DNA of 64,000 nt, taken from NCBI GenBank assembly GCA_013177805.1, contig JABLXU010000009.1:62001-126000 (forward strand), given 5' to 3'. Below the pieces are notes generated by a model, which worked only from the letters and a program-made list of their open reading frames with translations, was not told the origin of the DNA and searched no databases. The translations under genes and the position numbers were made by a program. How positions within the stretch are numbered: position 1 is the stretch's first letter; every line of letters begins with the position of its first letter. Positions 9,885 through 18,428 of the stretch are shown piece by piece. The stretch is from Candidatus Omnitrophota bacterium. GTDB lineage: Bacteria; Hinthialibacterota; Hinthialibacteria; Hinthialibacterales; Hinthialibacteraceae.

Positions 9885-11450
9885 ATGAACTACGCATTCC
9901 CACCCGATACGCGGGAAATATTCAAGATCATCCGTCAGATAACCGAAGCCAATCCGTTCTCGCCGGAACGGCTGCGTTGGCATGAACAAATCTTACGCCG
10001 TCCGCTGGACACGGAGCCGTTGCATCTCTCCAACTGGCAGGCGCGGCAGAAAATCAACGAGGCCACCCTGCGCTTGCTGGAAGACTGCCTGGCCGAAGTG
10101 CGGGAAGACATTCACCGGCACGCGGATCAGATTTCTTCCGAGGATCAGGAACTGTACCGCATCGCCGTGTGGTTTCAGACTTACCATCAGGCCTTGGAAG
10201 GGATGGACCGTTACATGGCGCGCTGCGAGCGCGAACCAGACCAGAATCCCCCGGTGGGAGAACATCTCTATGATGATTTCAAAGCCCAACTCCAGACCGG
10301 CCTGCGGTTGATTCCGGGCAACGCGCCCCACGAGAGCCTCCTCGAGATGAACGAAAGCGAAACCGCCGAGCTGTTTGCGTTCAGTTTTCAACTGTGGCGG
10401 GGATTCTCGGGCATCATCAGGCGGCTCATCGGGCGGTCCGCGCCGGCCGCGCGGCTGCGGGAAGAAGTGTGGGAAGCCATTTTCACCCGGCGGCTGTTAT
10501 GGAGTTTCAATTACCTCAAATCCCGCATGGCCAATTTTTCCACCCTGATCTTGGGCGCGTCGGGCACGGGGAAGGATCTCGTGGCGGAAGCCATCGCCAC
10601 CGCGCAGTTCATCCCCTACGATCCCCGCACGGACCGTTTCGCGATCAATTACACCGCCGCCAATCAAGTCATTAACCTGTCGGCGCTGACGCCCACGTTG
10701 ATCGAGTCGGAACTCTTCGGGCACGTCAAAGGAGCCTTCACCGGGGCCACGGAAAACCGGCAGGGGCTGTTGGAGAAATGTTCGCCCTACGGCGCGCTTT
10801 TTCTGGATGAAATCGGCGACTTGAGCGAGGAGATCCAGGTAAAATTGCTGCGGGTGTTGCAATCGCGTGAATTTTATCCCCTGGGCAGCCGCAAACCGGC
10901 CCGCTTTCATGGCCGCATCTTATCCGCGACCAACCGCGACATTGCCGCCCTGATCCAGGAAGGCCGCATGCGGGAAGATTTTCTTTACCGGCTGGGAGCC
11001 GTCGTGATCCGCGTTCCCACCCTTTCCCAGCGCCTGCGGGAATGCCCGGACGAAGGGGCGGAGCTGCTGCGCGCCATTCTCCTGCGCGTGCTGGGCCAAG
11101 TCGACGAGACCGTGTACCGCGAACTTGAAGAGCGCATCCGGCCCTGGATCAAGGCCGGCTATCCCTGGCCGGGCAATGTGCGGGAATTCGAGCAGTGCGT
11201 CCGCAGCATGCTGGTGGGATCCCGCTACAATCCCCTCGTGTCACCCGCCGGCGCTGGAGACGCTTTGCATCAACTGTTTCTGCGGATGGAGCAGTCCCAG
11301 GCCCCGATTGAAGAAATCCTCGCGTTTTACTCCCATCATGTATTGAATTCGTGCGGTAACTACCAGGCGGCGGCGGAGCGCCTGGGTGTGGATTGGCGGA
11401 CGGTCAAGAAATACGTGCACCAGTATGAGAAACTCGCCCATCCCGGGTGA
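9885..11450 (+). CDS. Sigma-54-dependent transcriptional activator (AAA+ / Fis-type HTH)
   Basis: The protein has 521 residues. The central AAA+ domain has Walker A GASGTGKD (about 223-230), the sigma-54-contacting GAFTGA loop (about 283-288), Walker B LFLDEIGD (about 305-312) and an arginine-finger region. The C-terminus (about 485-515) is a Fis-type helix-turn-helix (GNYQAAAERLGVDWRTVKKY). It should remodel sigma-54 RNA polymerase at enhancer-dependent promoters. The N-terminal ~200 residues lack the phosphorylated Asp pattern of a receiver domain and do not resemble GAF or PAS, so the input signal is unknown. No sigma-54 promoter was recognised nearby. Start ATG 9885 follows GGTGGA at a reasonable distance. 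Confidence 0.9.
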   Translation: MNYAFPPDTREIFKIIRQITEANPFSPERLRWHEQILRRPLDTEPLHLSNWQARQKINEATLRLLEDCLAEVREDIHRHADQISSEDQELYRIAVWFQTYHQALEGMDRYMARCEREPDQNPPVGEHLYDDFKAQLQTGLRLIPGNAPHESLLEMNESETAELFAFSFQLWRGFSGIIRRLIGRSAPAARLREEVWEAIFTRRLLWSFNYLKSRMANFSTLILGASGTGKDLVAEAIATAQFIPYDPRTDRFAINYTAANQVINLSALTPTLIESELFGHVKGAFTGATENRQGLLEKCSPYGALFLDEIGDLSEEIQVKLLRVLQSREFYPLGSRKPARFHGRILSATNRDIAALIQEGRMREDFLYRLGAVVIRVPTLSQRLRECPDEGAELLRAILLRVLGQVDETVYRELEERIRPWIKAGYPWPGNVREFEQCVRSMLVGSRYNPLVSPAGAGDALHQLFLRMEQSQAPIEEILAFYSHHVLNSCGNYQAAAERLGVDWRTVKKYVHQYEKLAHPG

Positions 11451-11524
11451 TGCCCGCCCCGCAATGGAGGATGAAGGAAATCCCGATGATTTCATACAAG
11501 CCTTCAGCCTCTTCCGCGCGCCAA

Positions 11525-11552
11525 TTGTCTTTTCCGGCCGTTTCTCTATAAT
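11525..11552 (+). promoter_or_regulatory. Sigma-70-type promoter for the small membrane ORF
   Basis: TTGTCT (11525-11530), a 16-bp spacer and a perfect TATAAT (11547-11552) lie about 65 bp upstream of the ATG at 11619. The fit suggests the small gene is transcribed separately from the sigma-54 activator. Confidence 0.5.
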
Positions 11553-11618
11553 TGGCTCGAAGATCCCCCGGCTGGATTCCGGCCGATCATTATCTTTCTT
11601 CGGAGAAATCAGTTTACC

Positions 11619-11753
11619 ATGTCTACAACGATGTTACAGGACATTATCGTTATTCTGGTTTTTGCTTTGCTCTTCGGCGGGATAGCCTTCACCGGCACTC
11701 AGAAAGCCAAGAATACAAATCAATCCATCGATTCCGATAAATACAAGAAATAA
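11619..11753 (+). CDS. Small single-pass membrane protein (44 aa)
   Basis: ATG 11619 to TAA 11751-11753 encodes 44 residues. About 20 hydrophobic residues (roughly DIIVILVFALLFGGIAF, 8-24) form one transmembrane helix, and the tail is polar and Lys-rich (QKAKNTNQSIDSDKYKK). A GGAGAAA sequence lies about 12 bases before the ATG, and a promoter with perfect TATAAT lies further upstream. The composition is that of a genuine small membrane protein rather than random frame. Its function is unknown; being next to the sigma-54 activator does not show a link. Confidence 0.55.
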   Translation: MSTTMLQDIIVILVFALLFGGIAFTGTQKAKNTNQSIDSDKYKK

Positions 11754-12238
11754 TCCACAGCAATTGTTCCAAGAATCGATTCCGGCCCCGGGTTGAAACC
11801 GAAACGCCCGCCGAAAAGATTCAGAAAAGATTCAGAGTTGAATGGCGGCCCCGGGTAGAAATCCTGGGCTGCTGTAAAAGCGTCCCCTGAAGGGGATTCA
11901 AATAGCAGAATGGCATAGGTTCATGAGTTTTTTGGTGAGATGTTGGTAATGCGAAAGGGTGTTCTTTCGGCCCGGTCCCCTTCCGGAGGGAGAGGAAGGG
12001 GAGAAATGCCAAGGTTGCCGTTGATGAATGATTCCTTGATTGCCACTGTTTCCCCATTTTCAAGAAAAGGATGAATACCTCCCTTACCAGGCTTCCCTCA
12101 CCCTAACCCTCTCCCAGAGGGAAAGGAATCGTTTGGCGGCCGCTGCTAGGCTCATCATACGAATAATACACTACACTAAGAAATGTCGGCTTTGGGGTAA
12201 ACATTCCTCTTTGATTTGAACCTATTCTCCATCGTTCT
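11754..12238. repeat. Gene-free gap with four palindromic repeat copies
   Basis: This 485-bp gap holds a partial CCCCGGGTTGAAACC element (11786-11800), a degenerate CCCCGGGTAGAAATCCTGGGCT with CCCCTGAAGGGG (11849-11896), the hairpin CCCCTTCC..GGAAGGGG (11977-12001), and CCCTCACCCTAA-CCCTCTCCC-AGAGGG (12095-12121). No gene is supported here on either strand. Confidence 0.6.
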
Positions 12239-12898
12239 TCACATCCCCTTCCGCAATCGGTTTACCAATTGATGCACGGCGCGGATGGGTTCCGGCTGGC
12301 GGTAGCGGACGGCGAGGGTGAGGATCAGTTGCGTGGCGTGGTGAAAATCCACGCGATGGCCGGGACTGATGAAGAGCGGTTTGACCCCGTCGCGCGTACG
12401 GAGCACTTCCCCAACTTTTTCGCCGTCCAGCAGCAAATCGCTGACGCTGCCCCGTTTCTCATCCGGCTCCACATATTCGCCCACCAGGCGGCTTTTGGCG
12501 CAACCGATGGTCACCAGGCCGGTCATCACGCCAATGTAACTCGCCAGGCCGGCGCGGCGGGGGTGACAGATCCCTTGGCCGTCGCAGATCAGCACGTCCG
12601 GGGTCAGAGTCATATTTTGGAAGCACGATTCCACCAACGGCCATTCGCGGAAGGCCAGGTAACCGGGGATATAGGGAAACTCGAGTTCCTGTTTCACCGA
12701 GGCGGATTCCAGCAATTCCCCTTCGGGGAACGAGAGAACCACCACCGCCGCGTAGCCGGTTTTGGAGAAGCGGTTGCAGGAGACATCCGCCGCCGCCACG
12801 GTCCGCAAACGGTTCAAGGGCGGCAGGGCGTTGCGCAGGTCCACCCGCTGGGCGATGGCTTCCTGTTGCGATCGTAAGGCCGCCAGGTCGTAAACCAT
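12239..12898 (-). CDS. nfi: Endonuclease V (deoxyinosine 3' endonuclease)
   Basis: The 219-residue protein matches the family length. Its motifs are AAADVS (first catalytic Asp, about residue 38), FPYIPGYLAFRE (catalytic Glu, about 84) and DGQGICHPRRAGLAS (Asp, about 105). The enzyme cuts the second phosphodiester 3' of deoxyinosine and other deaminated bases, using Mg2+. It is divergent from mfd, so two DNA repair genes share the intervening 118 bp. The start ATG at 12898 gives the usual short N-terminus. It appears intact. Confidence 0.93.
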   Translation of the reverse strand: MVYDLAALRSQQEAIAQRVDLRNALPPLNRLRTVAAADVSCNRFSKTGYAAVVVLSFPEGELLESASVKQELEFPYIPGYLAFREWPLVESCFQNMTLTPDVLICDGQGICHPRRAGLASYIGVMTGLVTIGCAKSRLVGEYVEPDEKRGSVSDLLLDGEKVGEVLRTRDGVKPLFISPGHRVDFHHATQLILTLAVRYRQPEPIRAVHQLVNRLRKGM

Positions 12899-12973
12899 CT
12901 CCGGATTCCTTCCCGGGTGTTGTTGATTGGTTCTGAAGAAGATAATCTTAAGGATATCCGGTTTAAGGAAAAG

Positions 12974-13003
12974 ACCCCACCCGTTTCACCGGCGGAGTGG
13001 GGT
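12974..13003. other. Inverted repeat just upstream of mfd
   Basis: ACCCCAC (12974-12980) pairs with GTGGGGT (12997-13003), with CCG..CGG inside. The hairpin contains the GGAG (12994-12997) that could serve as ribosome-binding site for a GTG at 13008. On the minus strand the hairpin is followed by CTTTTCCTT, so it could act as a weak terminator in that direction. Confidence 0.4.
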
Positions 13004-13016
13004 ACGTGTGTTTGCC

Positions 13017-16000
13017 ATGAACAAAAGTGAAATCCATCCAGCCCAGGCGCTGTTGATTTCCGCCCGGAAGTCGTTTTCGGAGCAGGAAGACTTCCAGCGG
13101 CTTTGTAAGATGCTTCAGCCCAAAGGCTCGCAGGCGTATTGCGGGCAGTCGATCGGCTCGTCCCATGCCCTGCTGATCACCGAACTTGCCCGGCATTTTC
13201 GTAAACCGCTGGTGGCCGTGGTGCCCGATCAAAGCAGCGCGTATCTGCTGCTGGACGACCTGGAATTTTTTTTCACCACGATGAAGAATCCCCCGCCGGT
13301 CTTCGTTTTTCCCCACCTGGAGATCCTGCCCTACGAGCCCCAGGCGCCGGAACTCACCATCCGCATGGAGCGTCTGGCGCCGCTGCAATACATGATCGAG
13401 TCGTCCCGCGCGCCGGAAGGGCAAACACCCCCTCCACCAATCGTTATCGCGCCCATCTTCGCGGCATTGAAGCGCATGCCGCCGCTGCGGGTGTACGAAC
13501 AGCAGGCCCTGCGGTGCGTGAAAGGCGGCACGTTGTCCCGGGACCGGATCCGCGAATGGCTGGTGGCGCAAGGGTACGAGTTCCGGGACCTGGTCGCCCA
13601 GCGGGGGGATTTTTCCGTACGCGGGGACATCGTGGACATTTACTCGTATTCCTATCCGGAGCCGGTGCGGATCGAATTCTGGGGCGATGAGGTGGATTCG
13701 ATCCGGCTGTTTCATGTCTCCGACCAACGGTCAGTCAAGACGATCGAGGACGTGGTGATTTATCCCGGCCAGGAAGACAACCTGGTCCTGGAAGCCTTGA
13801 CCTCCGGATTGGCGCTGGAACCGCTGCCGCTGCTGTTCGGCGAGGACACCCTGGTGGTAACGGTGAACAGCGACGAGGTGGAGAAACAAGGGCAGGAATT
13901 CTATTCCCTGGTGGAGAAACGGTACAAGGAAGCCACCAGTCTCTCCAAGGAGGATCACGAAGTCCATTTAGGGGAGGAAGAATATCACAAGCGGCAGGAC
14001 GTGGTGCTGGAGCCGCCCGAAGTGCTGTATCTCACCCTTAGCGAATGGGGGGCAAGCCTGAAACCGTTGCGCCAGGCGCGGTTGACCGAGTTCACGCTCG
14101 AGCCGGGCGAGGGGCATCTCAACCTCGGCTTCGCGTCCACGGACATTTACGGCGAGGAGCAGAAGGAGCGCCTCGGCCATTTGCTGGAGGCGGCCCAGGC
14201 GGGGCGGCGGATACTCATCGTCTGCGACAACACCGGCCAACAAAACCGCATGGAGGAGATTCTCGCCGCGCACCGGAAGGAGAAAGGGATCCAGACGGAT
14301 TCGCAAAATCTCCTCACCCTGACCGGCGGCCTGCACCGCGGTTTTGTCTTGCTGGTTAGCAATCTCCTGATCTGCACCGACCGCGAAATCTTCGGCCGTT
14401 ACCGCCGTTTCAGCACGCCCGTGCGGGACGGCATCGCGCTGCCGGTCACCGACCTGATTGACCTGCAGCCGGGGGATTACGTGGTCCACATCGACCATGG
14501 CATCGGCCGGTTTGTCCGCATGACCCGGATGACGCACGACGGGCACGAAAGCGAGTTTCTGCACATCGAATACGCCGAAGGGGGAATGTTGTACGTCCCC
14601 ATCGAGCAGATCGACCGGGTCGGGCGGTACATCGGCGGGGACAACGCGCAGCCCGCGCTCGCGAAGCTCGGGACCAAAAATTGGGAGCGGACCAAGGCGC
14701 GGGCGCGGCAGGCCATCGAGGACATGGCCGAGGAGCTCCTGGAACTCTACGCGACCCGGGCTTCGCGGAAGGGGCACGCGTTCAGCCCCGATACGCCCTG
14801 GCAGCACGAATTCGAGGCCTCGTTTCTGTACGAGGAGACCGCGGACCAGTGGCGGGCCATCGAGGAAGTCAAGCGCGATATGGAGCACCCGGAGCCAATG
14901 GACCGGCTGATCTGCGGCGATGTGGGCTTCGGCAAAACGGAAGTGGCCATCCGCGCGGCCTTCAAGGCGGTGATGGACGGCAAGCAGGTGGCGGTGTTGG
15001 TACCGACCACGATTCTCTGCCAGCAGCACTACAATACCTTCTGCGACCGGTTGGCCGATTACCCGGTGCGGGTGGAGATGCTCTCCCGCTTCCGGACCCC
15101 GGCGGATCAAAAGCAGGTGATTGAGGATTTGGCCAGGGGGGAGATCGACATTATCATCGGGACGCACCGGTTGTTGTCCCAGGATGTGCGGCTGAACGAT
15201 CTGGGCTTGGTGATCATTGATGAAGAACAGCGCTTCGGCGTAAAGCACAAGGAGCGCCTCCGCCAGTTGCGGAAATTAGTCGATACGCTAACGTTGACCG
15301 CGACGCCCATCCCCCGGACGCTGTACATGTCGCTTTCCGGCATCCGGAACATGAGCCTGGTCAGCACGCCGCCCAAGAACCGCCTGCCCATCGAGACGTA
15401 CATCATGGAGTGGTCCAAGGAGGTGATCGAAAACGCCATCCTGCGCGAGCTTTCCCGCGATGGCCAGGTGTATTTCGTCCACAACCGGGTGGAATCGATT
15501 TACAAGCTCGCTCATTATGTCCAAGAGTTGGTTCCGCAGGCGCGGGTCTGCGTGGGTCACGGGCAAATGTCGGAACGGGATCTGGAAGAGGTGATGTTGC
15601 GCTTCATCCGGCATGATTATGACATTCTGGTGGCGACGACGATCATCGAAAACGGGATCGACATTCCCAACGTGAACACGATCATCATCAACAACGCCGG
15701 GCATTTCGGATTGTCTCAACTCTATCAGCTCCGGGGCCGGGTGGGCCGCGACCGGCACCGGGCGTATTGTTATCTGATTGTGCCGAGTAAGAAGGCGTTG
15801 TCCGCCGTGGCGCGCCGCCGCCTTTTGGCCTTGCAGCAGCATAACCAATTGGGGGCCGGATTCCACCTGGCGATGCGCGACATGGAAATCCGGGGCATCG
15901 GCAATATCCTGGGCCGGCAGCAGCACGGGCACATCGCGGCGATCGGTTTCGACCTGTACAGCAAACTCCTGCGCGACACCGTGAGCCATTTAAAGGGGAA

Positions 16001-16565
16001 TAAGCTCAATTTGCTGGATTGGGACACGGCGCTGGAAATGGCCAACAAGGGGAACATCCCGCCTACGTACGTGGAAAGCAGCAAGCAACGGATGTCGTTG
16101 CATCAGCGGATCGGGAAGATCAAGACCAACGAGGAGATCGATTCCTTCGAAGCCGAGCTGAAGGATATCTACGGCACGCCGCCCCCGCCGGTGCAGGACC
16201 TGCTCGCGGCGTTGCGGATCCGGGTGCGGGCGCACCAGGCGGGATTCGATCTGGTGCAGGTCAAAGCCAATTCGGGTCTTTTACGGTATCACAGTTCGCA
16301 ATCGGAACGCTTCAATCCCCTGCGCGTGCTGGAACTGGACGGCTGGAACGGTTTAAAGTTCCTGGTGACCACCCAGGGGGAGAATGTCCAGATCGAGTTT
16401 CAAGACATGCTCAAAAAAGGGATCATGGCTGAGCGGATCATCCCCCTGATCGACGCGCTCGAGCAGGAAGAGGCGCCCCGCTTCGAGAAACCGGCCTTGT
16501 CTTCCTCGGTGCCGCTGGAAAAAACACATAAAAAAGGAAAAACAATCCGCCGCATTTTCCGATGA
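13017..16565 (+). CDS. mfd: Transcription-repair coupling factor Mfd
   Basis: The protein has about 1182 residues, close to the family norm. An N-terminal UvrB-like region comes first. The CarD-like RNA-polymerase-interacting domain begins at about 485 (PGDYVVHIDHGIGRF). The DNA translocase follows, with Walker A GDVGFGKTEVA (about 634), the DEEQ box (IIDEEQRFGVKHKERL, about 732) and the helicase motif GRVGRDRHRAYC. The TRCF C-terminal domain ends the protein. Mfd displaces stalled RNA polymerase and recruits UvrA. ATG 13017 gives a usual N-terminus; GTG 13008 (three residues earlier, better-placed GGAG) is an alternative. The in-frame TTG at 12927 is unlikely. Confidence 0.96.
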   Translation: MNKSEIHPAQALLISARKSFSEQEDFQRLCKMLQPKGSQAYCGQSIGSSHALLITELARHFRKPLVAVVPDQSSAYLLLDDLEFFFTTMKNPPPVFVFPHLEILPYEPQAPELTIRMERLAPLQYMIESSRAPEGQTPPPPIVIAPIFAALKRMPPLRVYEQQALRCVKGGTLSRDRIREWLVAQGYEFRDLVAQRGDFSVRGDIVDIYSYSYPEPVRIEFWGDEVDSIRLFHVSDQRSVKTIEDVVIYPGQEDNLVLEALTSGLALEPLPLLFGEDTLVVTVNSDEVEKQGQEFYSLVEKRYKEATSLSKEDHEVHLGEEEYHKRQDVVLEPPEVLYLTLSEWGASLKPLRQARLTEFTLEPGEGHLNLGFASTDIYGEEQKERLGHLLEAAQAGRRILIVCDNTGQQNRMEEILAAHRKEKGIQTDSQNLLTLTGGLHRGFVLLVSNLLICTDREIFGRYRRFSTPVRDGIALPVTDLIDLQPGDYVVHIDHGIGRFVRMTRMTHDGHESEFLHIEYAEGGMLYVPIEQIDRVGRYIGGDNAQPALAKLGTKNWERTKARARQAIEDMAEELLELYATRASRKGHAFSPDTPWQHEFEASFLYEETADQWRAIEEVKRDMEHPEPMDRLICGDVGFGKTEVAIRAAFKAVMDGKQVAVLVPTTILCQQHYNTFCDRLADYPVRVEMLSRFRTPADQKQVIEDLARGEIDIIIGTHRLLSQDVRLNDLGLVIIDEEQRFGVKHKERLRQLRKLVDTLTLTATPIPRTLYMSLSGIRNMSLVSTPPKNRLPIETYIMEWSKEVIENAILRELSRDGQVYFVHNRVESIYKLAHYVQELVPQARVCVGHGQMSERDLEEVMLRFIRHDYDILVATTIIENGIDIPNVNTIIINNAGHFGLSQLYQLRGRVGRDRHRAYCYLIVPSKKALSAVARRRLLALQQHNQLGAGFHLAMRDMEIRGIGNILGRQQHGHIAAIGFDLYSKLLRDTVSHLKGNKLNLLDWDTALEMANKGNIPPTYVESSKQRMSLHQRIGKIKTNEEIDSFEAELKDIYGTPPPPVQDLLAALRIRVRAHQAGFDLVQVKANSGLLRYHSSQSERFNPLRVLELDGWNGLKFLVTTQGENVQIEFQDMLKKGIMAERIIPLIDALEQEEAPRFEKPALSSSVPLEKTHKKGKTIRRIFR

Positions 16566-16669
16566 ATAAGTAATGAGGAAGCCCAGGAAAACACTAGGGC
16601 ACATTTCCCTCTGCCCCCGGCATGCCGACCCCTCCCCGGATAGTTTTTTTTCAAGGATAAAAACGTGTC

Positions 16670-17848
16670 TCAAATGTACACAAACCCTGCTTTTTCAATG
16701 CGGTCCACCGCTTCGCGCAGGCGGTCTTCTTCGACAGTCAGGGCGATGCGGATGTAGCCCTCGCCATACTCGCCGAAACCGCGGCCCGGCGTGAAGAGCA
16801 CGCCGGATTTTTTCAGCACCGCGGCGGCGAACTCCCCGGATGAGATCCCCTTCTGCGGCACCCGCGTCCAAACGAAAAACGAAGCGGGATTTTTACGGAC
16901 GTTCCAGCCCAGACGGTTCAGGCCTTCGATCAGCACATCCCGGCGGCGGTTGTACACCCGGCACATTTCGCGGGTGAAATCCATGGAGCCGGTGAGAGCG
17001 GCAATGGCGGCGTACTGGATCGGTTGGAATACGCCCATATCCACGTTGGAACGCATTTTGCCCAAACAGGCCAGAACCTCCGCGTTCCCCACGGCGTGCG
17101 CGCAGCGCCACCCGCTCATGTTGAAGACCTTGGAAACCGAGTGAAACTCTATGCCTACCTCCTTGGCTCCAGGAGTCTCGAGGAAGGATGGTTGGCGGTT
17201 GCCATCGAACACGGCTTCCGAATAGGGAGCATCGTGAGAGACGATGATGTTATATTGTTCCGCGAACTCCACCACTTTTTGGAAAAAAGACAGCGGCCCG
17301 AGGGCGGCGGTGGGATTGCCCGGGAAATTGAGCAGCATCAACTTGGCCCGGTGGCGGACCGGTTCGGGGATGGCATCGAGATCGGGGAGAAAATCATTTT
17401 CTTCGAGCAGGGGCATGAAATGCACCTCCGCGCCGGCCATGAGGATTCCCGGCAGATACGCCGTATAGCAGGGATTGGGGACCAGAACCACATCCCCCGG
17501 ATTGCACAGCGCCATGGGCAGATCGGCCACGCCCCGCTTGCTGCCGATGCAGGCCAGGACTTCCTTCTCCGGATCCAGATCCACGTTGAAATTAGTCTTG
17601 TACCAATGCGCCACGGCCCGGCGGTACTCGGGCAGTCCCTTGTATGAGGGGTAGTGATGATTTTTGTCGTTATCCACGGCCTGTTTGAGGGCTTCGACGA
17701 TATACCCCGGCGTGGGGCGGTCGGGATCCCCTACGCCCAGATCGATCACGTCAACACCCTTGGCCACTTCCGCCGCTTTTTGCGCGTCAAGATCGTCAAA
17801 CAAATAGACAGGCAGTTTGGACAACCGGTCAGCACCCTGGATGTTCAT
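16670..17848 (-). CDS. dapL: LL-diaminopimelate aminotransferase
   Basis: This 392-residue fold-type I PLP aminotransferase opens with LSKLPVYLFDDLDAQKAAE and IDLGVGDPDRPTP, typical of DapL. The PLP lysine lies in HSVSKVFNMSGWR (about 236-248), and NFPGNPTA (about 175) and a C-terminal arginine region are present. DapL converts tetrahydrodipicolinate to LL-diaminopimelate in one step, bypassing the acylated route to meso-DAP and lysine. LysA sits upstream on the same strand, supporting this assignment over a generic class I/II aminotransferase. A 217-bp gap with repeats separates it from the cupin gene. Confidence 0.88.
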   Translation of the reverse strand: MNIQGADRLSKLPVYLFDDLDAQKAAEVAKGVDVIDLGVGDPDRPTPGYIVEALKQAVDNDKNHHYPSYKGLPEYRRAVAHWYKTNFNVDLDPEKEVLACIGSKRGVADLPMALCNPGDVVLVPNPCYTAYLPGILMAGAEVHFMPLLEENDFLPDLDAIPEPVRHRAKLMLLNFPGNPTAALGPLSFFQKVVEFAEQYNIIVSHDAPYSEAVFDGNRQPSFLETPGAKEVGIEFHSVSKVFNMSGWRCAHAVGNAEVLACLGKMRSNVDMGVFQPIQYAAIAALTGSMDFTREMCRVYNRRRDVLIEGLNRLGWNVRKNPASFFVWTRVPQKGISSGEFAAAVLKKSGVLFTPGRGFGEYGEGYIRIALTVEEDRLREAVDRIEKAGFVYI

Positions 17849-17886
17849 CAGATAGACTCCATCGCATCAAATTGAAATGAGTTCAA

Positions 17887-17954
17887 CCGAGTTGAAATAA
17901 AGTTGAAATAAAAATGGAATCCCTCACCCTGACCCTCTCCCTGAGGGAGAAGGG
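17887..17954. repeat. Short tandem repeat plus dispersed CCCTCACCCT element
   Basis: AGTTGAAATAA occurs twice in tandem (17890-17911). It is followed by CCCTCACCCTGACCCTCTCC..GAGGGAGAAGGG (17921-17954), a copy of the repeat family seen in other gaps. The element lies between the cupin gene and dapL. Confidence 0.55.
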
Positions 17955-18065
17955 ACTTTCCGAGGGAGTGAGGACTTTCTAATCCGCTACCCGGGATGAG
18001 ACTACAACCGTGGCTCTGCTCATACATCGTTGCACTGCTCATGCCGCGACTTTCGATAGATCCAA

Positions 18066-18410
18066 TCAATCCGCGTGACGGTCTTCGGGTTTGTAGGGAT
18101 ACTTGATGAAAACGGCCATGAGGTCTTCGTTCGTATCATTAATCAAATCATGTGATTCGTGCGCTTCGACGCGGTAGGCATCCCCCGGTTGGACCCGGTG
18201 TTCGATCCCGTTGATGACGAATTTCGGGGTCCCGGAGAGAAAGAAGAAAGTCTCTTCCACCTCATGATGAACATGCCGGCCGTAATCCTTGGAGGATTGG
18301 CCGGGTTTCATCTTCAGGACGCCCCATTCGATGTGGGGTCCCTGCATGACGTAGCGGACGCCCGCGTCACCCCACGACCAGGGGATCTCGTTCGCGTTCA
18401 CTTTTTGCAT
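18066..18410 (-). CDS. Small single-domain cupin
   Basis: The 114-residue protein has the two cupin motifs: HVHHEVEETFFFLSG (about 47-61) with two His and a Glu as likely metal ligands, and PGDAYRVEAHESHDL (about 75-89) with the final His. The fold is a small beta barrel, often sugar-binding, metal-binding or an isomerase. The substrate cannot be told. It lies 18 bp downstream of lysA on the same strand, so it is probably in the same transcript. A role in lysine metabolism would be guesswork. Confidence 0.8.
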   Translation of the reverse strand: MQKVNANEIPWSWGDAGVRYVMQGPHIEWGVLKMKPGQSSKDYGRHVHHEVEETFFFLSGTPKFVINGIEHRVQPGDAYRVEAHESHDLINDTNEDLMAVFIKYPYKPEDRHAD

Positions 18411-18428
18411 AAGGAGCCTCGCTTTCTA

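Noticed and set aside
13968-15248. 426-codon open frame on the minus strand opposite mfd
   Set aside because: It lies wholly antisense to a well-supported mfd and has low-complexity, His/Gln/Leu-rich composition typical of shadows in GC-rich genes.
17849-18065. Lysine riboswitch before dapL or lysA
   Set aside because: The gaps hold dispersed repeats and short spacers, with no multi-stem lysine aptamer pattern.
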